Position numbers and translations under genes: made by a program | Shown: in pieces, positions 15,933 to 25,134 of the stretch | How the letters are laid out: each line of letters begins with the position of its first letter | Position numbering within the stretch: the stretch's first letter is position 1 | Notes under the pieces: model-generated | The model's input: only the letters and a program-made list of their open reading frames with translations | Database searches by the model: none | What the model was told of the DNA's origin: nothing | Assembly: GCA_022822785.1 (NCBI GenBank) | Contig: JAJEAL010000070.1 | Location: forward strand, 1 to 64,000 | DNA from: Candidatus Poribacteria bacterium | Lineage (GTDB): Bacteria; Poribacteria; WGA-4E; PCPOR2b | DNA length: 64,000 bases | Reading direction: 5' to 3'

Positions 15933-16466
15933 TCAAACCGCTTCCGCTTTTCGCTCCATGGCAAGTAGTTTTCGTTTCCAGTGCAATCCGCCCCCATAGC
16001 CACCGAGCCCTCCATCGCTGCGGACGACGCGATGGCAGGGGACAATGATTGCCAACGGATTGGCACCCATTGCCCCGCCAACGGCTCGCATCGCCTTGGG
16101 GTTTTCGATTTCCCGGGCAATCCAACCGTAGCTTTGGACCTGACCGTACGGGATCCGGAGGGCAGTCTCCCAAACGCATCGTTGAAACGGTGTTCCGAGA
16201 CTGAGATCGAGTTCAATGTCAAAATCAACAGGCACGCCGTTGAAATATTTCTTCAACAGTTCCTCTACCCTCAACAGTTCTGGATTTAGAGGGTCATGTG
16301 CAAGTGAATTTAACCCCCGTTTGCGGTGGGAACCGTTGAGTAGGCGATCGATTACCGCTGCGTCCGTCTGCCCACCAAAAGTCACGCGAGCAATCCCTTG
16401 ATCCGACGTGGCAACACCGACCCAACCGAACTCTGAATTGAAACAAATGTAATTCATAGCGGTCAT
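15933..16466 (-). CDS. ogt: Methylated-DNA-protein cysteine methyltransferase
   Basis: A 177-residue O6-alkylguanine-DNA alkyltransferase. The suicide cysteine is in 'IVPCHRVVRSDGGLGGYGGG' near residue 144, and the helix-turn-helix region 'GTPFQRCVWETALRIPYGQVQSYGWIA' precedes it. The family usually spans about 170 residues, so the protein is full length. It repairs alkylated guanine by self-alkylation. The start ATG 16466 overlaps the stop of the upstream small gene by four bases (ATGA), so the two are translationally coupled. The symbol ogt is by family and does not separate it from ada-type enzymes. Confidence 0.92.
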   Translation of the reverse strand: MTAMNYICFNSEFGWVGVATSDQGIARVTFGGQTDAAVIDRLLNGSHRKRGLNSLAHDPLNPELLRVEELLKKYFNGVPVDFDIELDLSLGTPFQRCVWETALRIPYGQVQSYGWIAREIENPKAMRAVGGAMGANPLAIIVPCHRVVRSDGGLGGYGGGLHWKRKLLAMERKAEAV

Positions 16467-16696
16467 ACAGCGGCTCCGAGTTGGGAACTTTCGTCCGTTG
16501 GAATCGACTCACCCTCAACGTCAACCTTCACCCATTCGCGACTGAGTAGATCGAATAGAGTCACGACTGCCTGACGCTGGAGGAGGCTGTCAAGTGGCAC
16601 TTCAAAGGTAAGGGTTGCAAATTCTTCTTTCTGTACATCACCCTCCTTGTTGAATTTCACAGGGGTGATTTGAATCTTTTTTAACTTAGCATCCAT
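16463..16696 (-). CDS. Small conserved-looking hypothetical protein
   Basis: A 77-residue acidic protein with no signal peptide or transmembrane segment. I recognise no family. It carries a regular strand-like pattern ('IQITPVKFNKEGDVQKEEFA', 'TLTFEVPLDSLLQRQAVVTL') and ends in 'SQLGAAV'. The four-base overlap with the MGMT start argues that it is a real gene expressed with the repair enzyme. The ATG at 16696 has only a weak SD. Confidence 0.6.
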   Translation of the reverse strand: MDAKLKKIQITPVKFNKEGDVQKEEFATLTFEVPLDSLLQRQAVVTLFDLLSREWVKVDVEGESIPTDESSQLGAAV

Positions 16697-16766
16697 AGTT
16701 TAGCGGTTTCCTTCCAAATTTGGTTTATTGATACACGAAACGTGAAGCTGCTACTAGCAGTTCGCG

Positions 16767-19085
16767 CTAAAATAGTCCAACCTTGAGTAGGTGTGACAGC
16801 TTGATGAAGACAATCTGTTCGGTTTCACCGTCCCCCTCGCGGTTGTTATTGTAGACCAGAAAGAATGTACTTTCAGGCAGATATTCGTAAGCAAAAAGCG
16901 CGAAGATTCGTTGCTCATCGTCAATGGTGATCTCTGCACTGGAACGGAAGAACATCCGTTGTGCGAATTGATAATTGATGGCAAGGCGGCGCGTCCACTG
17001 CTCAAGACTACCATCTTCTACCAAACGCTGCAAAGTCAGCTCAAAGTCAAGTTTCGACGTCGGTCGGACTGTTATCTCCGGACGGATGAAGAATGTGTTT
17101 TTATCGTCCCGGATACCGACAGATCCAAAATTCCGTATCTGCACCCACTTGGGGGGGAACCAGCCGGTGAAGAAATTGAGGACCGTATCTGTGTAAGCCA
17201 CCCCATCATCATTGACATGATAGTACCACTCTGGCCCGGTGAAAATGAAGATATTCTTAACCCCAATCAGTCCATCGATCCGATAGCGCTCATTGGTCAG
17301 CTCACCCGCATGGTTATATAAGCGTTCATACCTGCCTTCGCCGCGTAGCCGTTGTACCAACCCAGCATACTGCTTATTGTAGCGGGAAGAGAGCTCCACA
17401 CCTCGCCGATCCGTCCTTGGAATAAAGCCGGTCTCTACATCAAAATTCTCTCCAATGTCGATATATCGTGCCTCGAAAGAGAACTCATTGGCTCGACGAG
17501 AAAATTCGGCAAAGATGATATCATCGCTGATGGAGTCATCGCTCAAGATTCCGGACCGCCACTCTCTGGCATATTCAAAGTTGAAATTCACATCGGCGGG
17601 CAGCCTAAAACGCGCATCAATTCCCCCCGCTCGGTCATATAGCGTCTCGCCCTGTTTGTTCACCCCCAATAGCCCGATTGCCGAGCTATTCCCAAGTTCC
17701 CGTTGCACACGGAGTACAGAATAGTTGTATTCATCAGCCGGCAAATGATCTCCCTCCACCTCGTAAACGTTTAGGCGATCCCCCTGCTCGATGATAGTGT
17801 ACTGTTTCTCTTCCTTCGTATCCGTTACCAGCCATTTGCTCTCTTTATCTTTGACCACAGCAGCGGCAACTTCGGAAAGTGAGATGTCATTCCGCTCAAA
17901 GACCTCGCGCAAATCTCCCGAAACCATTTCACGATCGAGATCGCTACTGAATTGCGATTTCGTTCTGAAAACGGTGTTTTCCGGACCTGCCTGCGCGTTC
18001 AGGAAAGCAAAGTTGTAATTACCTAGCTTCCCAATCGCCTTTCCCCCATACATTAGATCTTCGATTCGGCGACTATAAAATAGCTCAACCGGCGTCTGGA
18101 AGAGCTCGTTCCCTTCTAGGAAGAAAGGTCGCTTCTCTGGAAACCGGAGCGGGATGTCCGAGAGGTTAACACGGTCGGGATCCGCTTCAATTTGTGCGAA
18201 GTCGGGATTGAGCGTGAAATCGACGGTCATACTGGAGAAAGGATACCGAACATCAAGTCCCGTAGCGGCATCCAATTCAGGGCCCTCATCTCCTATTTGC
18301 TGCGGCTTTAGGGTCCCATACGGTTTAACCTCCAACGGCCGTGTCGTAACCAGTTGATCTAACGGCAAGTCGGTCAAATGTCCAAACCGTGAAACGGCGT
18401 ATTGCCGTCCACCCAGATCTGTCCACGACAGTTCCTCCTGACGCGATTCATCATTTCGCCAAAAATTGATACCCCAAGCCGCCTGGGGGGTTTTCTTAGG
18501 AAAACGGAGTTCCGCAAACGGGATTGAAAATTCCGCTGTCCATCGGTCATCGTATTGGGCTGCATAACCAGCCCAATCACAATCCCAAGCGATAGCAGAA
18601 CCGACATTAGAGCTACTCTGTCTCACATTTCCGCCCTCATTTGTGATTCGTCGGTCAGTCTGTGTGCTGAGCGGATTTAACGAGAAGGCATAACAGTTAC
18701 GCTGATCAAGATAGGTGTCAATCAAGACTTCGACATGGTCATCAGAGAAGAAAAAAGAGTCTCGCTGAACCGAATTTGCAGCGAGGACGTTCATGTCACT
18801 CTTGAAACATTCAAAACCGACATATAGCCGATTCGGATCGTAAAGCAGATAAACTCTCGTCTTATGGGTGGCAGGTTCACCGGCGTTCGGCTCAAATTGG
18901 ATAAAGTCGCCGGTCTGTGCTGCTTTTTGCCAACATGGATCGTCGAGTTTACCATCAATTTCCGGCGGTGAATCGGTCTGAACGACTGAGATTTTTCTGA
19001 GTATCGGATCGTCCGCCGCGTAGATTGTACTGATGGACAATACAAATATGCCTATTACAATTAGTGTTAGTAACGGTTTGACCAT
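16767..19085 (-). CDS. DUF5916 protein: carbohydrate-binding-like N-terminus with outer-membrane barrel
   Basis: A 772-residue secreted protein. A signal peptide (MVKPLLTLIVIGIFVLSIST then IYA) is followed by a CBM9-like region: 'PPEIDGKLDDPCWQKAAQTG', 'HKTRVYLLYDPNRLYVGFECF' and 'DDHVEVLIDTY'. The middle contains 'TVDFTLNPDFAQIEADPDRV' and 'RPFFLEGNELFQTPVELFYSRRI', both signatures of DUF5916. The last half is beta-strand rich ('VNFNFEYAREWRSG', 'DFELTLQRL') and the chain ends in an aromatic residue (KVGLF). Such proteins are found in glycan-utilising Bacteroidetes and Planctomycetes and probably sit in the outer membrane. SD GGAGGG precedes ATG 19085. A good sigma70-like promoter lies at 19191-19219. 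Confidence 0.85.
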   Translation of the reverse strand: MVKPLLTLIVIGIFVLSISTIYAADDPILRKISVVQTDSPPEIDGKLDDPCWQKAAQTGDFIQFEPNAGEPATHKTRVYLLYDPNRLYVGFECFKSDMNVLAANSVQRDSFFFSDDHVEVLIDTYLDQRNCYAFSLNPLSTQTDRRITNEGGNVRQSSSNVGSAIAWDCDWAGYAAQYDDRWTAEFSIPFAELRFPKKTPQAAWGINFWRNDESRQEELSWTDLGGRQYAVSRFGHLTDLPLDQLVTTRPLEVKPYGTLKPQQIGDEGPELDAATGLDVRYPFSSMTVDFTLNPDFAQIEADPDRVNLSDIPLRFPEKRPFFLEGNELFQTPVELFYSRRIEDLMYGGKAIGKLGNYNFAFLNAQAGPENTVFRTKSQFSSDLDREMVSGDLREVFERNDISLSEVAAAVVKDKESKWLVTDTKEEKQYTIIEQGDRLNVYEVEGDHLPADEYNYSVLRVQRELGNSSAIGLLGVNKQGETLYDRAGGIDARFRLPADVNFNFEYAREWRSGILSDDSISDDIIFAEFSRRANEFSFEARYIDIGENFDVETGFIPRTDRRGVELSSRYNKQYAGLVQRLRGEGRYERLYNHAGELTNERYRIDGLIGVKNIFIFTGPEWYYHVNDDGVAYTDTVLNFFTGWFPPKWVQIRNFGSVGIRDDKNTFFIRPEITVRPTSKLDFELTLQRLVEDGSLEQWTRRLAINYQFAQRMFFRSSAEITIDDEQRIFALFAYEYLPESTFFLVYNNNREGDGETEQIVFIKLSHLLKVGLF

Positions 19086-19190
19086 TTATCCCTCCAAACT
19101 GTGTGTGGGGAATAACACACGTTATCTCCTCTCAAGAGAAACAAGCGCACAAAGCTCAGCTTCTCCAAGAAAAGGTAGCAGGCCTATACT

Positions 19191-19219
19191 ATTATAGTGT
19201 GTCTTAACAATCTGTTCAA
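19191..19219 (-). promoter_or_regulatory. Sigma70-like promoter of the DUF5916 gene
   Basis: On the minus strand, TTGAAC (19219-19214) and a perfect TATAAT (19196-19191) are separated by 17 bases. They lie about 106 bases upstream of the start at 19085. Confidence 0.6.
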
Positions 19220-19631
19220 TCGAAATCTGTAGTTATTAAAATAATTGGCAATCGCACTGACCGAAATGCCGTTGTCACTTTATCGTAGATTTTCAGTTGG
19301 GGCTGTTGTATACTAAAAAATAAATAGAGTTTCCAATTATAGTATTCTTGGCGCAGGCGACAGAGAAGCACGAAGTGTGTGAAACGTGACACATGAAAAC
19401 GTGAAAAGGTGCAGCCGTTCGTTGCGAAATACGAGCGGACCGCTCCCACCCCCGATAACTGGTTCCGCACAGCGGAATCCCCGTGCTGTTCCGAGCGAAA
19501 TCGGAACCTGTATGACCTGCCGAAAGCCCTCGACGAGTCGGAAGATGCGAGTTGAAAACTCTTGGAACGGAGCACCTACGTTTTTTCTATAATAAATGCT
19601 AAAAATAAATAGACACTTTCCTTCCCCGGTA
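19220..19631. other. Intergenic region with decayed repeat fragments
   Basis: This non-coding stretch holds a GTGAAACGTGA-type motif (19378-19390) and a second near 19400. A hairpin GAGCGG-A-CCGCTC (19433-19445) is followed by CACCCCCG..AACTGG.TCCG, which matches part of the MITE-like element at 27416-27530. An inverted pair GGTTCCG (19461-19467) / CGGAACC (19502-19508) completes it. Antisense frames here do not look coding. Confidence 0.5.
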
Positions 19632-19653
19632 GGTGCGGTTTCCTAACCACACC
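19632..19653. repeat. Imperfect hairpin upstream of the MDR dehydrogenase
   Basis: GGTGCGGTT (19632-19640) and AACCACACC (19645-19653) pair with one mismatch around TCCT. No T-run follows on either strand, so it is not an ordinary terminator. It lies about 65 bases before the start at 19719. Confidence 0.4.
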
Positions 19654-19718
19654 GGTTTGGAGTGTCTCATTCATTCTAAGACCCACTATAAATTATTGTT
19701 TACATTAAGGAGGGATGG

Positions 19719-20714
19719 ATGAAAGGACAAAGAATTGTTTGGCCCAGTCAGGCAACGGTTGATATTGAGGAATTTGAGCTCCCATCCTTTGGGGATAACG
19801 AGGTGCTGGTAGCCACGGAATGTTCGCTTATTAGTCCGGGTACGGAGCGGGCGTTCCTGCTCGGCCTTCCCAACGCACGAGGACGCTACCCATCATACCC
19901 CGGCTACAGCAATGTCGGAGTGGTTATTGATAAAGGTAGAGATGTCGATGGTTTGGCTATCGGCGATCGGGTTGTTTCGTCCAAAGGACATACCAGTCAT
20001 TTCGTCGCCACGCCGGAGAGCCTGCTTAGAATAGCGGAGTCTGGACTCTCATCGGAAGACGGAGTATTCTTTAATCTGTGTACCATCGCGCTGCAAGGGG
20101 TACGGAAAGCCAAGGTTGAGCTGGGGGAACCGGTGCTGGTGTTAGGCGGCGGTTTAATCGGTCTGTTTGCGATGCAACTTGCGAAACTCAGCGGCGGATT
20201 GCCCGTGATTACGGCAGACCTGTCCGATAACCGATTAACGCTTGCCACACGGGTTGGAGCGGATTATACCTTAAACCCAGAGGCTGACGATTTCAATGAG
20301 CAGCTTGACAGAGTTACTAGCGAAAAAGGAGTAGCTGTTGTTATTGAGGCGACAGGGCACCCACCGGTCGTCAACACCGCTTTTCAGTTGGCGGCTTGGC
20401 ATGGACGGGTCGTCCTACTTGCTAGCACACGCGGGGAGACAGAGCATGTGAATTTTTACCGCGATGTCCACGGAAAGGGGCTGACGGTGGTAGGTGCCCA
20501 TAATTCCGTGCGTCCGCGTCACGACTCCTCACCGAACTTCTGGACGACCCGTGACGATTGGGAACTATCGCTGCAGCTCATCGCTCATGGGCGTGTCGTG
20601 GTCGCCCCGTTGATTACCCATCGGATGCCAGGGATTCAGGCGACAGACGCGTATCAGCTATTGATGGAATGGGATCCCAATCTATTGGGGGTTGTATTGA
20701 ATTGGGAAGATTAA
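19719..20714 (+). CDS. Zinc-type alcohol dehydrogenase-like MDR protein
   Basis: A 331-residue medium-chain dehydrogenase/reductase. The N-terminal GroES-like part has 'SLISPGTERAFLLGLPNARG' and 'PGYSNVGVVIDKG', as in the subfamily that pairs with Gfo/Idh enzymes. The cofactor motif is 'VLVLGGGLIGLFAMQLAKLSGG' and the Rossmann domain is full length. Classical structural-zinc cysteines are absent. SD AAGGAGG at spacing 5 sets ATG 19719. The Gfo/Idh gene follows after 67 bases on the same strand, which suggests a two-step sugar oxidation. Substrate unknown. Confidence 0.85.
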   Translation: MKGQRIVWPSQATVDIEEFELPSFGDNEVLVATECSLISPGTERAFLLGLPNARGRYPSYPGYSNVGVVIDKGRDVDGLAIGDRVVSSKGHTSHFVATPESLLRIAESGLSSEDGVFFNLCTIALQGVRKAKVELGEPVLVLGGGLIGLFAMQLAKLSGGLPVITADLSDNRLTLATRVGADYTLNPEADDFNEQLDRVTSEKGVAVVIEATGHPPVVNTAFQLAAWHGRVVLLASTRGETEHVNFYRDVHGKGLTVVGAHNSVRPRHDSSPNFWTTRDDWELSLQLIAHGRVVVAPLITHRMPGIQATDAYQLLMEWDPNLLGVVLNWED

Positions 20715-20730
20715 TTGACACAGGTCTGGT

Positions 20731-20754
20731 CGGGAAAGCAGATCTGCGTTCCCG
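20731..20754. repeat. Palindromic repeat, family C copy 2
   Basis: CGGGAAAGCA (20731-20740) and TGCGTTCCCG (20745-20754) pair with one mismatch around GATC. It lies between two co-directional genes and has no T-run after it. Confidence 0.6.
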
Positions 20755-20781
20755 GCGTTCGCTAACACACAAGGAGATTCT

Positions 20782-21816
20782 ATGGTTAACACAGCAGTCA
20801 TCGGATACGGCTACGCAGGTAAATCATTCCACACCTATCTCGTCGGCCTGGCAGAGGGGCTTAATTTATATGCGATTGCGACCCGTAGCCCGGAAAGACG
20901 GCAAGCCGCCGCACAAGCGCATCCCGATGTGAAACTGTATGAGGCTATTGATCAGGTCATTGCAGATGATGACGTAGATTTGGTTATCCTCGCCACACCG
21001 CACGACACACACGCTGAACTCGCGATCCGGGCGATGGAGGCGGGAAAGCACCTCGTTACGGATAAGGTGATGTGTATGAACGCCGCCGAAGCCGATGCGA
21101 TGATTGAGGCGAGTCAGCGCAACAATGTCATGTTAAGCGTGTTTCATAATCGCCGATGGGATTGGGACTACCTGACCGTCAAAAAGGTGATTGCCGATGG
21201 CCTCCTTGGAACACCGTACCTGTTTCAGGTCGCTATCATGAGATATGGCGGACCGAGAAGCTGGCGAGGGGTTAAAGAGCGGAGCGGCGGCATCCTTTTC
21301 GATTGGCCCGCACACTTTATCGATCAAGCCCTACAGCTAATCCCCGCACCAGTCAAGACTGTTTTCTGCGACGTCCATTACGGATCGCGGTGGGATATCG
21401 ACATTGGCAACTATGGTAACTTGCTGATTAAATTTGAGAACGATGTCCGCTATCAGATAGAGGTAGGTAACTTGGCAAAGGTCGAAAAGCCGCGCTGGTA
21501 CGTCGTCGGCGATCTCGGCGGATTAATTAAGTACGGATTAGATCCACAGGAGAGACCGATGGTCGCGGGAAACATCGACGCAGCAGCGGAGGATCCCGCC
21601 AACTATGCACAGGTATCGACCGAAGCGGACGGTGAGCAGCGTGAACTTGTCATTGAGAGCGTGAAAGGGTCATGGAAGTCGTACTATCAGAATATCTCCG
21701 ATGTCCTAAATAGAGGTGCAGAGCTAATCGTTAAGCCGGAGCAGATCAAACGGGTGATGCAGGTTTACGACGCGGCGATGCGTTCTTCAGATACGGGGGA
21801 AGCGGTCCAGTTTTGA
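20782..21816 (+). CDS. Gfo/Idh/MocA family oxidoreductase
   Basis: A 344-residue oxidoreductase with the Rossmann motif 'VIGYGYAGKSFHTYLVG' and the signature 'AGKHLVTDKVMCMNAAEADAM'. The catalytic Lys sits in 'TDKVMC', not the usual EKP, a variant seen in the YgjR/Rhizopine-catabolism-like branch. The active-site region 'GGILFDWPAHFIDQALQLIP' has the Asp/His pair. SD AAGGAG precedes ATG 20782. It is paired with the upstream MDR dehydrogenase. Two hairpins (ATGAACA / TGTTCAT near 21831-21850, and CAGGAA / TTCCTG near 21860-21884) follow its stop at 21816. Confidence 0.87.
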   Translation: MVNTAVIGYGYAGKSFHTYLVGLAEGLNLYAIATRSPERRQAAAQAHPDVKLYEAIDQVIADDDVDLVILATPHDTHAELAIRAMEAGKHLVTDKVMCMNAAEADAMIEASQRNNVMLSVFHNRRWDWDYLTVKKVIADGLLGTPYLFQVAIMRYGGPRSWRGVKERSGGILFDWPAHFIDQALQLIPAPVKTVFCDVHYGSRWDIDIGNYGNLLIKFENDVRYQIEVGNLAKVEKPRWYVVGDLGGLIKYGLDPQERPMVAGNIDAAAEDPANYAQVSTEADGEQRELVIESVKGSWKSYYQNISDVLNRGAELIVKPEQIKRVMQVYDAAMRSSDTGEAVQF

Positions 21817-22006
21817 GAACATCTGACCATTTTATGAACACCCCTGTTCATTTATTGGACAGGAACGCAGCGGATATTCCTGTGAGCGTCAATAGGCACA
21901 ACACCTCGGATATTGGCACGGTACTTGCCTAGACCTTGCTTAGATTCCGGTATGCTGCTACAAGGATCGTTCATCGACTACTCAAACATTACGGAGATTA
22001 TATGCC

Positions 22007-23098
22007 ATGAAATTGACCAATAGACACAAATACGCAATCGTTTTATTCGCCATCCTCCTCTTGAGCCAACCGCTGTATGCGGATAACCACGGAGGCTCTG
22101 ATTACCAAGATCTGAATCCGAGAGTGTTGGCAGCAATCGATAAAGGATTGGAATGGCTGCAAACACAGCAGGAAGATAGTGGATTGTTTAGGCATCACCC
22201 CGGTATGACAGGACTAGCACTCACCGCCTTTCTGCACCACCCAGGAAACCGGTACGCGGAAGCGGATAACCCTTTCATTCGGAAAGCGATTAAAGCGATG
22301 TTAGCGGTGCAGCAACCCAATGGCGGGATATATAACGCCGAGATGCAGCCCGCATTGCCGAATTATAACACCTCTGTCTCGCTGATGGCGCTCTCAGCTA
22401 CAAATAATCCTGAATATGATGACGCAATCGACAAAGCACAGAGGTTCATCAAGAGCCTACAGATAACCGATGAAAACGATGTCTACTTTGGTGGGATCGG
22501 CTATGGAAGTCGGGAGAGTGTCCACGATCTATCGAACATGAATATGGCTATACAGGCACTTACAGAGAGCGGCTTCGATGACCCGGAGGTTTGGCAGAAA
22601 GCGGTTAAATTCCTCGAACGAACCCAGAATCGCAGCGAGACCAACGACCAAGATTGGGCAGGAGACGACGGCGGTTTTATCTACGCGCCCGACGGCGAGA
22701 GTAAAGCGGGCGAGCATCGATCTTATGCCAGCATGACTTACGCCGGACTGTTGAGCTTCATCTATGCTAAGGTTGACCGAGACGATCCGCGGGTACAGAG
22801 TGCGGTCGAATGGATTAAGAAACACTTTACCGTTGAGGAAAATTACGGTATGGGTCAACAGGGGCTCTTCTACAACTACCATACAATGGCAAAGGCGTTA
22901 AAAGTGTATGGAGAACCCACCATTGTCGATGGCAAAGGGGTTGCTCACGATTGGTACAGGGCACTCGCTGAAAAGCTGATTGACGAGCAGAAACCTGAAG
23001 GCTTCTGGATCAACGAGAACAGTCGTTGGATGGAGCAAGATCCGGTGCTTGTTACCTCGTATGCGCTAATAGCGCTTGCAACGGCTTACCCCGAATAG
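22007..23098 (+). CDS. Secreted prenyltransferase/squalene-cyclase-repeat protein
   Basis: A 363-residue protein with a signal peptide (MKLTNRHKYAIVLFAILLLS, then QPLYA). The rest is built from squalene-hopene-cyclase/prenyltransferase-type alpha-alpha repeats: 'GLEWLQTQQEDSGLFRHHPG', 'LAVQQPNGGIYN', 'AVKFLERTQN' and 'LIDEQKPEGFWINENSRW'. It lacks the DxDD catalytic motif of the cyclases, as is usual for secreted members of this family found in planctomycetes. The job of these proteins is unknown. An SD (GGAG) precedes ATG 22007. A strong terminator follows at 23119-23146. Confidence 0.82.
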   Translation: MKLTNRHKYAIVLFAILLLSQPLYADNHGGSDYQDLNPRVLAAIDKGLEWLQTQQEDSGLFRHHPGMTGLALTAFLHHPGNRYAEADNPFIRKAIKAMLAVQQPNGGIYNAEMQPALPNYNTSVSLMALSATNNPEYDDAIDKAQRFIKSLQITDENDVYFGGIGYGSRESVHDLSNMNMAIQALTESGFDDPEVWQKAVKFLERTQNRSETNDQDWAGDDGGFIYAPDGESKAGEHRSYASMTYAGLLSFIYAKVDRDDPRVQSAVEWIKKHFTVEENYGMGQQGLFYNYHTMAKALKVYGEPTIVDGKGVAHDWYRALAEKLIDEQKPEGFWINENSRWMEQDPVLVTSYALIALATAYPE

Positions 23099-23118
23099 CC
23101 TTAACCTACCTTTATCAC

Positions 23119-23146
23119 AGCCCGGGCGATATGCTCGGGCTTTTTT
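23119..23146 (+). terminator. Rho-independent terminator after the repeat protein gene
   Basis: AGCCCGGGC (23119-23127) and GCTCGGGCT (23133-23141) form a near-perfect stem, followed on the plus strand by six T at 23141-23146. It closes the transcript 20 bases after the stop at 23098. Confidence 0.8.
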
Positions 23147-23499
23147 GTGCTCGGTCAAGTTTCGGCCCTATTGACATTTGGGTGTCGAGACATGAACATT
23201 GACCTACAGGCTATGTTGATTCATTAGAATGACAGGCCTTACGCAAATTTAGTAGGCGACGTGAGATTTTTTAATTTTTTACCCCCTAAATCCCCTTGTC
23301 AAACGCACTTATGAAAGTCCCAAATGATTAACACTTTGGTAGAGAAAATTCTTTTCACATCCCATCCAAGAACTGGTATAATATTGGTGGAAGCTGATAC
23401 TCACTAGACCTAGCAGGTCACAGGATAGGTGAGGATAATTTATCAACAACAACATCACATGCGGGCACACCCGTGACCCACAACATGTAAGGAGAAATT
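23147..23499. other. Intergenic region with a dispersed fragment
   Basis: A 353-base gap. Positions 23171-23215 resemble 28684-28733: both read roughly TTGAC, then GGTGTC, ATGAA and GACCTACA with about 70% identity. Both lie upstream of a rightward gene. No clear promoter for the NIPSNAP gene was found. Confidence 0.4.
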
Positions 23500-23820
23500 A
23501 TGTTTTTTGAGCTTCGGCAGTATCGAATGAGACCCGGTCAGGAGGATAACTGGGTGAATTACATGGAGGAGGTGATTATCCCCTTTCAGATCTCAAAAGG
23601 GATGGTGATCTTAGGAAGCTTTGTCGGCGAAGAGGAAAAAGATTTGTACGTTTGGATCCGCCGATTTGAGAGCGAGGAACAGCGGGAGCAGTTGTATGAC
23701 GCGGTCTACGAAAGTGACACGTGGAAAAACGAAATTGCCCCCAAAATTCCGGACATGATGGATCGGTCACAGATCAAAGTCACACGCCTTGAAGCGACAC
23801 CCCGATCGGTCATCCAGTAG
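23500..23820 (+). CDS. NIPSNAP family protein
   Basis: A 106-residue protein that opens 'MFFELRQYRMRPGQEDNWVNYM' and contains 'YVWIRRFESEEQREQLYDAVYESDTW', both typical of the ferredoxin-like NIPSNAP fold. There is no signal peptide. These proteins are dimeric and of uncertain function in bacteria, often near oxidoreductases. SD TAAGGAG precedes ATG 23500. No operon partner is clear; the next gene starts 151 bases on. Confidence 0.85.
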   Translation: MFFELRQYRMRPGQEDNWVNYMEEVIIPFQISKGMVILGSFVGEEEKDLYVWIRRFESEEQREQLYDAVYESDTWKNEIAPKIPDMMDRSQIKVTRLEATPRSVIQ

Positions 23821-23971
23821 GGATATATCAATTCGGGCCTCTGAAGAGAACGGTTAAAATCGCCGTTATCACTGAGACGTAATCCTATAAGGCGCAGATG
23901 AAATGCAGTTCCCAAGGTTGTTCTGGGGACAGGATTTAACTAACCCGATATAGGGAAAAGGAGAAAGTTTC

Positions 23972-24406
23972 ATGGAAGCCTTAAAGCGAGTTATAGGTGT
24001 TGTTCTGATTCTGATTGCGGCAATTGTCGCTATCCATACAGTTATTGAGCCACTTTACCACACTTCCAGCGACGCTCAACCGTCCAGTAGTGCTTGGGAC
24101 TGGATCAACTGGCTCTCTGCTATCTCAATAGTACTGGGATTGATATTCGGTTACATTCGCATGAGCGGTGCTAGCGCGAATTCGAGCGGTCCAGAGTTCG
24201 TGGCTGCTAACACACTATTCTATGGATTCCTGTTCGTGGCCATACTCTTCTTCTGGAACTGGTTCGGTATCAGCGGCGCCGGACAAGATTTTACCGCCGT
24301 CAGCGCCGATACCCGAGGGTTAGTATGGATTATCTTTGATGCTATACACCCGTTGTTAAGCGGTGCGATGGGTGCTCACCTGTTGCGGTCCAGTGCCAGC
24401 GAATAG
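23972..24406 (+). CDS. Small multi-pass membrane protein
   Basis: A 144-residue protein with about four membrane segments: near 7-26 ('VIGVVLILIAAIVAIHTVI'), 46-66 ('WLSAISIVLGLIFGYI'), 84-104 ('LFYGFLFVAILFFWNWF') and 120-138. I do not recognise a family. SD AAAAGGAG precedes ATG 23972. A stem without a T tail follows at 24449-24470. Confidence 0.7.
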   Translation: MEALKRVIGVVLILIAAIVAIHTVIEPLYHTSSDAQPSSSAWDWINWLSAISIVLGLIFGYIRMSGASANSSGPEFVAANTLFYGFLFVAILFFWNWFGISGAGQDFTAVSADTRGLVWIIFDAIHPLLSGAMGAHLLRSSASE

Positions 24407-24773
24407 CTCGTTTGTAACCCATCTGTAGAATATCAGCGTTATACTTTTTGCGTCCGGGTTGCCGGGCGCAGAAGCCTTATCTATCTAGCGTAAAACGCGA
24501 AATCCCGGTTTCGCCAAGGATTCTCAATGAAATTCGCGATTTATGGGAATTCTCGTGAAAAGGAACGGGACATAAAAAAACGGTGCTCATGGGCGACAGT
24601 GTCGGAATCCACTCGTAAATTACGGCAATTTCAGACAGAACCGAACACCAAAATCTCAGCGTAATGATTGCTTTTTTTTATCGGTATGCTTCCACTCAAC
24701 CGACTTTTCGCCCTTGAACGATGCAGGAGCGACCTCCTCAGCCGCGAGCACCAAAAGTTATTAGGAGAGATTT
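24407..24773. other. Intergenic region with a stable hairpin
   Basis: A 367-base gap. TGCGTCCGG (24449-24457) and CCGGGCGCA (24462-24470) form a 9-bp stem with one G-U pair, about 45 bases after the stop of the membrane-protein gene. No T-run follows, so a terminator is uncertain. The remaining sequence shows no coding frame. Confidence 0.4.
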
Positions 24774-25121
24774 ATGGCAGTTAACGTCCGCCAACGAGAA
24801 GGCGTTATTATTTTAGAACTGAGCGGTAAGATTTTTGGAACTGCTGCACTTGAATTCAAAAGGGTATTTGACGAACAGATTGCCAGCTGCAAAGGGGCCC
24901 CCAAATTCTTGATAGACTTTGCCGATGTCACCATCATGGGAAGTTCGGGACTGGGCGCCTTAACAGGGGGATATATATCCGTGGAACAGAAAGGGGGACT
25001 GGTTGCACTCATCAACATCGGTACGAACATCCAGAACCTTATGATTCGGAGCAGACTGGTCGATCAATTTGAGCCCTTTGATAACGAAGATCAGGCGCTA
25101 GAAGCCCTGAATGCCGAATGA
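24774..25121 (+). CDS. STAS-domain anti-sigma-factor antagonist-like protein
   Basis: A 115-residue single STAS domain. The loop 'DFADVTIMGSSGLGALTG' contains the Ser that is phosphorylated by a partner kinase in SpoIIAA/RsbV-type proteins. The N-terminal strand 'GVIILELSGKIFGTAALEF' fits the fold. SD TTAGGAG precedes ATG 24774. No anti-sigma kinase or phosphatase gene lies nearby, so its switch partner is probably elsewhere. It converges with the PhyH gene, with 13 bases between the stops. Confidence 0.9.
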   Translation: MAVNVRQREGVIILELSGKIFGTAALEFKRVFDEQIASCKGAPKFLIDFADVTIMGSSGLGALTGGYISVEQKGGLVALINIGTNIQNLMIRSRLVDQFEPFDNEDQALEALNAE

Positions 25122-25134
25122 ACCCCTAGCATGG

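Noticed and set aside
19216-19575. Leftward frame in the DUF5916 upstream gap
   Set aside because: It reads through repeat fragments and has low-quality composition.
24449-24470. Terminator after the small membrane-protein gene
   Set aside because: The stem is strong but no T-run follows on the plus strand, so I list it only as a hairpin.
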